Shown here: positions 1-9,150 of the stretch, piece by piece
Layout: every line of letters begins with the position of its first letter
How positions within the stretch are numbered: position 1 is the first letter of the stretch
DNA from: Parus major
Taxonomy: Eukaryota > Chordata > Aves > Passeriformes > Paridae
Length of the DNA stretch: 64,000 nucleotides
Assembly (NCBI RefSeq): GCF_001522545.3
Contig: NC_031773.1
Span: forward strand, 42,267,494-42,331,493
Direction of reading: 5' to 3'
Notes under the pieces: generated by a model
Told to the model about the DNA's origin: nothing
The model's input: the letters and a program-made list of their open reading frames with translations, nothing else
Database searches by the model: none
Position numbers and translations under genes: made by a program

Positions 1-533
1 ATTGCAGCAAGAACTAATTCTGCTGATTAAGTATGGAACAGTATTCAGTATGAAACACTGATAGGATTTATACTCCAACATCAAATATAACCAAATATAT
101 TTGATATTTCACAAGAAGGAAGAGGCTTCCAGTACACATTATATCTTAAGCAGAAGCAAGGTGAAACTGGAGGATGAGCATGATAAAATGTCAATCCTTG
201 TTTTTTGCAGCTCTCATGAAAGATTTATCAACAAGAAGCCTTAAGCTTACATCTCATTGCTCTCAATTTTAATAATTCATCTCTAAAACTACAGGAAGCA
301 TTGCTTGTGACCACTTAGATAGATAAGCCTAATTAATAGTTACATATAAACATGGCCTAGTCTTCCTCTTTTTATTTAAATACCAAACAATTTTTAGAAT
401 ATGACATTTGCAAGTATTTGTTTAGTACAGTTGATATTTAGGAAGGGCATCAAAAGTTACTGCAACAGCTCCATGGATCAGAGAAACAGCATCCAAGATT
501 TAAGACACCAGTCCTGTGTATGGTGCACAGTAC
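1..533 (-). other. EEA1: EEA1 intron 2 (5' part, runs off the left edge)
   Basis: This AT-rich sequence starts with the GTACTG donor after exon 2. I looked on the minus strand for the next EEA1 exon, which should encode the C2H2 finger with its CxxC and HxxxxH spacing, and did not find it. No repeat family is recognisable. The intron therefore continues beyond position 1. Confidence 0.8.
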
Positions 534-626
534 CTCTGAAGAGCCTTCGTTGTTCACGTCCACGGCATTTCCAGGTGTGGCAGATGAATCCGAATCCGAA
601 CTCTGAGACCCACCTCTACCTGGAGT
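534..626 (-). CDS. EEA1: EEA1 coding exon 2
   Basis: This 93-bp exon encodes 31 residues (residues 9-39 of the protein), running from TPGRGGSQSSDSDSS to VDVNNEGSSE. It corresponds to the serine- and acid-rich tail that precedes the N-terminal C2H2 zinc finger of EEA1, the finger that binds Rab5. The acceptor is TTTCAG at 632-627, preceded by a pyrimidine-rich tract (about 630-660 on the complement). The donor is GAG|GTACTG at 533-528. Both junctions are phase 0. Against human EEA1 from memory, exons 1 and 2 together differ at about 7 of 39 positions without gaps, as expected for a bird-mammal comparison. The next exon, which should begin GFICPQC, is not in the window. The open frame runs past both splice sites only by chance. 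Confidence 0.93.
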
Positions 627-2384
627 CTGAAATAGATGGGGAAGACAAAAATGAGAGTCCACATTTTAATATTTAATAAATATTTAATAAAGCACAGTAC
701 ATATCCTATGCAAAGGCCTCTCTTCTACCTGTTGGAATACAGAGGTATTTTCCCTCCATAAGAAGTGAACAGGTTGACAAGCAACTATATCATTTTCAGC
801 ACAACACTTCAACAAAAGCTTCTATCCAACACTCTCCATCCATAAAAGACCAAGCAGATACCAGAAGCAAAGGCCAGGATTTTAAACCGCTTCCTCTCAT
901 GAATGCTCACCACAAAACAAAAACTTTGGTTAAATTCTGCCCTTGTATCACTCTCAGAGATGTTAAATTAGGTCACTATATCCTACAGGAAAACAGTAGA
1001 AATTACAATCTAAAAAGTTTCATTAGTAGTAAACTAGTATCATCCTACTTTCTTGATAGCTTGTCTACCTTCTGGACAATCTCTTAAACATATGAAAGAC
1101 TAAAGTTTGAGAACCCTGTCAATTCAACAGGCACACAAGCAAGCAAGCTGCCTTGATTTGGAAAAAAATAAAAAAAAATAATCAAGGCTGTGGTAAAGCT
1201 GAAACATGTTAATCAGTAAGACAACCCATAAAGATATACTCCTATGAATATGCTGAAAATCAGAACAACAGTATTGACTTGAAACTACAGACTTGGATAA
1301 AATAAGCAAATAAACTTTAAATATTACAAAATTCAAAATCTGGGTAGATGGATTGTATCTTATAATCCTTATTTAACAATAACTTTGATTTAAATTTTAT
1401 TTAACTTCTCTTACTCATCTCCAGAATGTCACTGCTTAACTGATGGCAGAAGAGTAAGCATTCTCAAAGCAAACATCATTTAAAAATTATCTCAATATGC
1501 AATCCTAGTTTCAACAAAGAACAAGAAGTTCATTATCTAGTTCCAGTATGACAATCTCAAATGGGATAATGTTACTACTGTATTTTAGCCCATCTGGAAA
1601 TACTTGTAACACTATAAAGGATTTTATGATTTAATATAAGAGGATAAAGAATTTAAATATATAGATTGAAATCTACAGAGAGAGGGGCAGAGTTTTAGTT
1701 TCTTGTTCTTGGTGCCTCAAAAATCTTATTTGGAGAATTTTCTTGCTCAAATAGATCCTTTTTTTTTTTTAAGACAAATCAGTTTTATAACCTCATAAAA
1801 TATCTACAGCAGACATTATTCCTGTTCTTTGAATATTAAGTATATTGTCCTGCTTTGTTTTAAAAAGAAAGTTGTATTTGCAACTTTCATAGGTAAAAAA
1901 GATAACAGACAACAAAGCTAACAGCCTTTTACTATTTATCAAATCTAGAAAATATGTTGCTAACGGGTCAGGTTCACTGATTAAGGACTTAATTCCCACT
2001 GAAATACATTTCAGTTTTGGAAAGGCTCTGAAGACTGGCCAAAGGGAAGTGAGGAGGAACGAAGCACTAAGCTATGGGAGCTGGTGACAGTAAGAGAAAA
2101 CAACCATCTCTCCTCACTCCAGCCTTCTCTGAGGTCATCAGTTAAGTGATCAACATACTCTGGCTTTCCTGCTCCATGACTTTTTCATGTAAGTTGTATC
2201 AAAAGATAATATGAACACCATTTCCTTCTAGTACAGCACACAAAAACAACAGGCAAAGCAACACAAGCTCTGCAAAGCAATAATAGGAGAGGCAAGAAAG
2301 GGGATAAGCAGAGATGCTATACATGTGCAAAACATGTCAAAGGGAAGGCATTGGTACTTCTTCCCAGGGTTACTGATGCAGACA

Positions 2385-3176
2385 CTAAACAAGGTACATC
2401 CCATCATGGACCACAGGTGTACACCCTTCAAGTTTCCACACGACATCAAACTGGGAGGACCAGCTGATACATTCAAGGGCAGGGCTGCCACAGAGAGACC
2501 TAGAAATGCCAGGAGAAACAGGCCAAGGGGTATGCAATTCAACAGGGACAAATGCAGAGTCCTGTGCCAGGGAAGGAAAATTCCTGCCAGTGACAGAGGT
2601 CTCTCTGCTGAAAAGGACCAAGGCCTTGTGTCAGCCAGCAAGCCAAGCAGGAGCCCACAGTGTGCCCTGTCTTCAGACACAGCTGCCAAAAGGACTGTGC
2701 TAACAAGGGGCCCAGCCAACTGATCAAGGGATGTGATCACTCCCCACTGGCCCACAGCCCCCATTGGACCATGTCACGATACTGCTCTCCCAGACCAGGG
2801 AGAACACTGAGAAACCAGTGTGACTTTAGCAAAAGGCCACCAACACATGTGGGGATGAAGCATCTCACCTGTGGGAGAAGCTGAGGGAATGGCAGGCTCA
2901 GCCTGGAAGTAGAGACAACTTTGGAAGTACTAAAATTCAGCCACACCATCACTCATGAAGAGGCCATCAAACAGAGGAGGCCAAGCTGGTCTAAGCAGCG
3001 CACAGTGGGAAGACCAGAAACAAAAACTGAAATGAGAGATTCCTATTGGATGTAAAGAACAGCTTTTCCACTATGAGATAGGCCTGAGCAACTTGCTCTT
3101 GACCTCCAGGTTGATCCTGCTCACTGTTCAGACTATGGAGATCCTGAGCTCCCTTCCTGTCCCAATTGTTCTGTAG
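2385..3176 (+). mobile_element. Decayed CR1 LINE, 3' portion of the RT ORF through the 3' end
   Basis: On the plus strand a broken frame reads FPHDIKLGGPADTFKGRAA, then MQFNRDKCRVL. This matches the CR1 reverse transcriptase stretch that normally reads FADDTKLGG ... MKFNK.KC.VLHLG. The catalytic box at 2433-2444 is degraded (F-P-H-D in place of F-A-D-D). Downstream blocks still align to the CR1 order: ORF2 tail (about 2640-2770), the AGGCTGAGGGAG-like stretch (about 2870-2915), and the 3' UTR ending near CTGTAG at 3171-3176. Several internal deletions make it shorter than the source. It is an old, dead insertion in EEA1 intron 1, antisense to the gene. The 5' boundary is uncertain by some tens of bases. 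Confidence 0.75.
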
Positions 3177-4214
3177 CCTAAGAAGTGCTGCCCACAGAAA
3201 TACACATCCCACAGGAAAGCTTTGAAATACAAGTAAAGTAACTCCATTAATGATCAAGTGGATTGTGCTCCATTGACAATCAGAACAATAGTATCCAAAA
3301 CAAATGGTAACTTGTAGCCAGGTTTCCCAGGAAAAGAGCAAAGTTAGAATACTGCATCTAACATTTCAGTGGCATTAAGAGATGGTCCAACTGTTTCTTT
3401 AGACAGGCAGCATCTACCTGTACTTTTGCAATATCTGAACATACACTTTCAGTACACCTAATGCATCATTTCAACCCAAACTACAATATTTTCTTCACCT
3501 CATAACTCCTCATACAACACTACTGTACACTGTTAATTGCCCATCCCAGAGCTGACTTCATTTTGCAATGAGATTTGCCCATTAAGTTCTTCTAATTCTG
3601 GCACTACAAATTTGAGATTATTACAACCTCCAGGATGCAAGCTCTTCTGTTATTGCTCCACTGTACACTGTTATTACTCCATGGTTGCTTAAAGTACTCA
3701 CTTTATGAAACACTTCAGACATGCCATAATCACAGAAATATGCCCTGGATGGCATGTCTTACGGCATGCATTGTATGACAGAAATTATTACACAGTACCT
3801 GGTAAAATCCTTTTAACCTTTCAAAAATCAATGTGTGCTCTTGAAAAGAGAAAGCGTAATTCCAAGCTAGATTTAGACACATTTTCTGGTGAGTGCCATG
3901 CGAGGGAAGAAGAGCAGGAAAGAAAGAGGACATTAAGTAACTTTCTAGTTATAGCCCATAGTATAAATTTCAAAATATACAGAGTAGCAAGAAAAATTAA
4001 ATTAAAAAATTGGAAGAATGTTAAGGAAGCCAAAATCAAAAATGAAACTAACTCATCTTTCAAATCTGTAATGTAATTTAAATATCCTTCACCATCCAAA
4101 TAAAGAATGGAGCATAGGGAATGTCTTTTTTTTTAATTTATCACTGCCTTATCAAATTGGTTCACACACACAGTTATGCTATGCTCATGTACCACTGTGC
4201 TATCACATTCCACT

Positions 4215-4230
4215 AAAAAAAAAAAAAAAA
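4215..4230 (+). repeat. A16 homopolymer in intron 1
   Basis: Sixteen consecutive A. No processed pseudogene or SINE body is recognised to the left, so it is not called a retrotransposition tail. Confidence 0.85.
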
Positions 4231-6114
4231 GGAATCACAACGTATTGAACAATTTGGACTTTGTGATCTACAAAAGGACTCAGAATGATGTTCTTTGTTT
4301 TCAGATGGCCTATACAGGGGAGCAAATAAATTACTTACTAATCCCAGAGAAAAAGAAAATTTCCACACAGGCTTCTGTGTATGTACAATTACAAAATTAA
4401 CATTCAACATCTGAAGGCATACCCAGAGTTGAAAGACTAATGCAAAATTAGTCTTTGATCCAGCATACTTCTCTCCTAGCTGTCAATTACATTTGTTTAC
4501 TTTGCAGAGAAGCATATGTTTCTATTGCTAGCCCTAGAGTTGTAGAAGTAAAATGCTAAACTTCATAATGCCATTCTCTGTGTTTTCTCAAAACTGCAAG
4601 CTAATATAAAGAAACATCATTAACAACAAAAAGGATGACAATGATTGCAGCTTGTTTTCTGAAAAGGAATAGAAAATTATATAATGAATGAGTTGAGTTA
4701 ATGCTTTAAGATGAGGGAGTATAAATACAGACCACTAACAGTCATTTTTGCATAGTCTTTTCATCTGTCTATAGCTATGCTGCTTTCAGTCAGAATACTC
4801 TTTTCAGCAATTTTAAATTCAGAATAAATTAAAACCACTGAAAAAATATGTAAAGCCTTGAGAAAATATGAAAAAATACAGATTTAACAGTTTTTTCAGC
4901 ACAGATTTAAATACTACTACTCAGGGTACTACTGTAACCATGAAAAGCTCCTGAAGCAACAAACAAGATACAAAAATGAGAAGGTAAGAGGGCCAAAGCC
5001 CTTGTTGCCAAAGAAGTCTCAGTGCCAGGAACAGTGTATTTTGCCATACAGAACAGTAACACCATTTACCTCTAAAGAAGTATGACACTGCTTTATGACT
5101 CTGTAAAATGAAATGACTCCTGACTTCAGAGGGCATAAAACTTTTCTTTCCCATCATACCATCAGTTTCACACAAGCACACTTTTGTGCCCAGGAGGAGG
5201 CACACATGCTCCCTTTGACTCCTGAGGAGAGGGCAGAGGCACAATGCAGTTCAGCATCCTTCCAAGTACATATGCTATCAAGCGAGCCCTGCACTTATAC
5301 ATATGAAAATAAAATTATAAGTCAGGCATGAGATGCAATGATTTCACACAAGTAAATATCTCTGTGCATGAGTCTGGAGTAAGAGAAAAGGTGACTGTAC
5401 TACCTGAGCTATAGAAATGCCTGCAAAGCCCCATTCTCTCCCAGCGACCAAGATCTCAAGACCAAAAACTTGAGCATTAGTTAGAAACAGAAAGCAACAG
5501 AAGAGTACAGAGAGCACCCAAACATAGCACAGTAGCTAACAGTTGTAGACATTCAGTTAAAGAAAAATAAGGGAGACATTATTTTCTATAACTAACTTAT
5601 TTATTAGTATATTACAAATGTTATTTACTAATATAAATAGCAGTCACACTGGTCCAATAGATGAGTCATCCACTAAACAATCATCAGCAATGGAAAGAAG
5701 GCTCAGAAGGAGGTCAAAGTAATCAGTTTTCTACCAGTTGAAAATAAAAGCCTCCTCCTTGCAAATACAAGAAATGAGCTCTGCTTTAACAGGCCAGAGG
5801 CAACTACCACTGTCCTACTAGTAGATTAACAACAGAGGGATGACACAATGCCCACAAAAGGCATCAAAGTTGAACACAATAAAGAAAAGACTGCTCTCCA
5901 AGGAATCCACTGACAAAAATGAAACTATTTGAGCAGGAAAGTTGTGTCTTGGACATTCCATGCAGATGCCTTTTGGGAAAAACTACCTTTTTCTAGATCA
6001 GCATGATGAACAGTGCATGAAGCCAGGAAGTGGCAACAATGTACGAAAGGGAGGTTTATGGTACAAACATAAAACACAGGTGGATCCCTGAGATGTCATG
6101 TTGAAAACACACAT

Positions 6115-6150
6115 AAAATTTAGAAACTTGTAAAAAATTTAGAAGCTTGT
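6115..6150. repeat. 17-bp near-perfect direct duplication in intron 1
   Basis: AAAATTTAGAAACTTGT (6115-6131) is repeated as AAAATTTAGAAGCTTGT (6134-6150), with one mismatch and a period of 19. It looks like a small slippage duplication. Confidence 0.8.
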
Positions 6151-8486
6151 AGGGAAAGGATGTAAAATGAGGAGCTAGTTGAAGACAGCATGGAGATACT
6201 AACCTCAAAAACTAAGTAAGTAATGTTCAGAATATAATACCTTCTACTTTGAAAATATGTCATTCAAAGTCACAGTGAAGATGCTTCTAAAATCAGAAAT
6301 TAGAACTGTGGAAGAAATAAAAAGGTGATCAAGGTAGAAAAGCAGTATAAAAACAAAACATCTGATGTTTTATAAACCATATCTTTGTAGTTGTTGTCTT
6401 CCTCCTTTGCAGCTTGTCAGCCAGCTGAGTTACAACAAAAAGGAACGTAATAAAGAACTCCTTTTTCAAAAACATAATTTTATAACTCAAGTTGTATCAC
6501 CATTAATGATTAGCTCTCTAGCTAGAAAGGGTGGCATCACCTACAATCATACAACAAACATATGCAAGAAGCTATGTTTCAGTGACAGAAAGGGAGGGGG
6601 TTTTTGCCAGCTATACAAACGATGGACAATAAGAGGGTCAAGAGGAGGTTTCTTATCCTTCAAATTACTACACGAGACACACAAAAGATATTAATAACTA
6701 TTTTCTTTATTAAAATATCTGACATAAAGCTAAGATTCTGTTAAATACCAAGTACAGCAGAAGCATTTTTCAGTTTGCCAAGCAGAGTGCAAGTCCAAAT
6801 GGTATGTATGTACTAGGTACTTCATGCAACCATTTTTACAAAATCCCTAAAGCCCCTTTAAGTATGAGATGAATTTTCAAAAGCATAGTTATTTTCAGCA
6901 ATTAAAAGGTTAACACCTTCAAAAATCTTGGCATTTCTCTATTTAATTTTTAGGCAGCAAGAAGTCTGTTTCACCTTTCTTGACAATAAGCTCTCCTGTA
7001 ATCCTGCAATTTTCAGGAGCAACTGGAAAATAACTATTTGTTCAGTCTTTTAGGAAAAGGTGTCTGTTTCTAACACAAAAACTTTCAGACTGACTTTACA
7101 TTTTTATAAAATATGTTTAGCTGAATTAATACTTAGGGCAAATATCCTTTGGCACTGTATGAAGCTTCTTCATCTCTCACAGAAGCCTTCCTTGATGGCC
7201 TGGTATTTCTCAGAATCAATAAACACCCAGTAAACTGCTGCCAATATTTAATTAGGTCCTTACTAAGTTTCCCTGCTTGTTAGCAGGACTTCCCATTAAG
7301 CTTCAGGAAGGAAATTCTTCCTTGTAAACACAAAGTTCCAAATAGACCAAGATCTTCACCTGCTCAGGGTCTACGACCAAAAAATAATGAGGTATGTTTT
7401 ACACTGAAAAAGTTGTTGGCATTCTTACTTTATTTCCCCTAACTCTCATTACCGTAGCAACTCTTTTTTGTATGGCAGATATGGGGAGCAAGCCAGCGTT
7501 TCCAATAAAACACCCTTTCCCAGAGGTGTTACAGACAGCACGCTTTAGAAGCAACAGCAGATAAAACGGGGAGAGCAGCGGGTTCTCTCTCTATCCGTGA
7601 GCGCCTCCTGCGTGACACCGACACCGCTCTCTTGCGGTCCGGGATCTGGAGCGCTGCCTGCCCACCGCCGGCGTGACTCAACCCTTTTCGGTGCATCCCC
7701 GCGCCGAGCGCCCGCCGTGCGGCCGCACGGAGCCGGGACCGCGCCGGCACCCGCCCTGCGCCAGCGCCTCCTGGCAGCTCCCAGCCCAGCCGCAGGCCAA
7801 CTGCGAGGCGACCAGCACCGGCACGGGGATCTGGCCAAGCGAGAAGGGCTTCATAAACGAGTGTCACAACTTGGCTTTCCAAGCCCGGCGGAGCTGCCGG
7901 AAAAGCCGGTTCCTATTCCTAACACGGGAGCTAGCCGGACGGTGGCTGCCGGGCTGGCTCTCGGCGTTAAGAGCCTGCCTGCCTGCCAGCCCTGAGGAAA
8001 TCACCGCAGGTCCCGGCGGCGGCTCTCTCCAGGCCGGGCTTCCCTTTATCCTGCCCTATGCGCGGGCGGCCGCAGCCGCGGCGACGGGCGGAGACGCGCT
8101 AGGGAAAGGAGCCGCGCCGGGCAGGGCCGCCCCTCGCCCCTCCGACAGGCCCGGCCGCAGGAACCGCCCGCCGCCAGCACCTCCGCCCAGCCCGGGGGAC
8201 GACACCGCCCCCAGCCGGGACGGCGGGCCCGGCTCGGCCCGTCCTGTCCCGTCGGTGCTCGGGCCATCCCACGGCGAGAGGGCGGGGGCGGACAAACTCA
8301 CGGCCTCCGGGGCCGCGACGGCCCTAACCCGCACCCTGTACCGCAGGACGGGCCGGACAGGGTCGGTGGCTCCGGCTTCGGCGCGGGGAGCGCAGCTCCG
8401 AGCCCGGCCGGCACCAGGAAGCGGCACCGGCGCGGCACCGGCACGACACGCCGCCCTCGCCGCTGGGGCGGGTCTCGCTGCCTTAC

Positions 8487-8510
8487 CCGCTGCAGAATCC
8501 GCCTGAACAT
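8487..8510 (-). CDS. EEA1: EEA1 coding exon 1 (start codon to first splice donor)
   Basis: This exon holds the start codon of early endosome antigen 1, a Rab5 and PI3P effector that tethers early endosomes. On the minus strand it reads MFRRILQR and stops at a splice donor (CGG|GTAAGG, donor bases 8486-8481). Eight codons leave a phase-0 junction, and exon 2 at 626 continues with TPGRGGSQ, matching the human N-terminus I recall (MLRRILQRTPGR). The start has a good Kozak context (CTACCACC before ATG, A at -3) and sits inside the CpG island, as expected for the first coding exon of a broadly expressed gene. Residue 2 is Phe where human has Leu. The reading frame stays open for 200 codons upstream with no stop, so the start is chosen by homology and context, not by an upstream stop. 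The identification depends on the join to exon 2; eight codons alone would not prove it. Confidence 0.9.
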
Positions 8511-8580
8511 GGTGGTAGAGCGCGGATGCCGCCGGGAGGCCGCGGCCAGGCCGAAGGGAAGCCGCGGGGCCCCGCGCAGC

Positions 8581-8690
8581 GCCGCCCCCGCCCCGCAGGA
8601 GCCCGGTGCGGCCCGCTCGCCCCGTGACAGCCGCCGCGGACGGGCAGGCGGGGCAGCGGCCGCGCTCCGCCCCGGGGAGGGGCGGGTCCC
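8581..8690. promoter_or_regulatory. Cluster of GC boxes (Sp/KLF-type) upstream of EEA1 start
   Basis: GC-box cores appear in both orientations: CCCCCGCCCCG near 8584-8596, CTCCGCCCC at 8665-8673 and GGGGCGGG at 8679-8686. They lie 70-180 bp upstream of the EEA1 start codon, where a core promoter or 5' UTR is expected. Sp1/KLF binding is inferred from the motif only. Confidence 0.55.
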
Positions 8691-8702
8691 GCGGGGAAGG
8701 GG
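8674..8702 (+). promoter_or_regulatory. Canonical G-quadruplex motif in the EEA1 promoter
   Basis: Five G-runs (8674-8677, 8679-8682, 8684-8686, 8693-8696, 8699-8702) are separated by loops of 1, 1, 6 and 2 bases, so any four give an intramolecular G4 motif. The G-rich strand is plus, the template strand for EEA1, so the structure would form in DNA and not in the EEA1 mRNA. Confidence 0.6.
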
Positions 8703-9027
8703 CTGTGGCCGTCGCTCGGCTTCGAGGAGCGGGGGAGGTAGAACGGGATAGAGGTGCGGAGCGGGCAGGGGGCTGCCGCTGGGGCGAGATGGGCTCCGAA
8801 TACCGATCGCTCCACGGGGACCCCGGCCCTGCTCCTTCCCGCCGCATCGGGCCCAGCGCCGCAGTTCTGGCTGTCCCTGCGCTGTGCCCGGGGTCTCCGC
8901 CGCACGAGAGGTGTCCTGGCTGCTGAAGGCAGCGGGAGGGCGGCCGTGTCTTGCCCCGGCCTTCGGCCGTTCTCCCCTCGGGGGCTGCCCCAGGCTCCCC
9001 ATAGCTGCGGGCCCCTTGCTGCTGGCA

Positions 9028-9032
9028 CCAAT
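9028..9032 (+). promoter_or_regulatory. CCAAT box at the upstream edge of the CpG island
   Basis: A CCAAT pentamer (context GGCACCAATCTGG) lies about 520 bp upstream of the EEA1 start codon. NF-Y binding is inferred; a pentamer can occur by chance, and the distance is long for a core CCAAT element of EEA1. Confidence 0.25.
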
Positions 9033-9150
9033 CTGGCATCGGCCGAGAGAAGCAAAAGGACTGCAGGCTGAGCGTGCTGCTGAGGGCTCGCTGAAGGAGG
9101 CGAAGCGCAAATGCAGCGCAGTGTTACTTTGTTACTCGTGTGGCACGGAA

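Larger units (their letters stand above)
627..8486 (-). other. EEA1: EEA1 intron 1 (7,860 bp)
   Basis: The intron is bounded by a GTAAGG donor (8486) and a TTTCAG acceptor (627), phase 0. The promoter-proximal kilobase is part of the CpG island; the rest is AT-rich. It carries a decayed CR1 element (about 2385-3176) whose sense strand is opposite to EEA1, an A16 run at 4215-4230 and a 17-bp near-tandem duplication at 6115-6150. No additional exon with convincing splice sites was recognised. Short open frames here have no recognisable protein similarity apart from the CR1 remnant. Confidence 0.85.
7565..9150 (-). promoter_or_regulatory. EEA1: CpG island promoter of EEA1
   Basis: About 1.6 kb is strongly GC-rich and dense in CpG, in sharp contrast to the AT-rich flanks. 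It spans the first coding exon of EEA1 and extends about 640 bp upstream and 920 bp into intron 1. No TATA box is evident near the start codon, which fits a dispersed CpG-island start. Transcription of EEA1 should begin somewhere between 8511 and about 8800 on the minus strand; the exact site cannot be read from sequence. Such islands often also fire divergently, so a plus-strand noncoding transcript from about 8800 onward is possible but not shown. Confidence 0.88.

Noticed and set aside
1..400. Search for EEA1 exon 3 (zinc finger exon)
   Set aside because: No minus-strand frame with the CxxC...HxxxxH pattern or a suitable acceptor was found, so the exon must lie outside the window.
2228..2764. 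178-codon minus-strand open frame with hydrophobic stretches
   Set aside because: It lies largely antisense to the CR1 reverse transcriptase remnant; the plus-strand frame carries the recognisable similarity.
4215..4230. Poly(A) run as the tail of a processed pseudogene
   Set aside because: The preceding sequence has no long open frame, no recognisable gene and no matching target duplication.
7673..8506. 277-codon plus-strand open frame in the CpG island
   Set aside because: Its composition is the Arg/Ala/Pro/Gly mix typical of chance frames in CpG islands. It overlaps EEA1 exon 1 on the other strand and shows no domain.
8056..9039. 327-codon minus-strand open frame in the CpG island
   Set aside because: It is in a different frame from MFRRILQR, has low-complexity GC-driven content and no recognisable homology.
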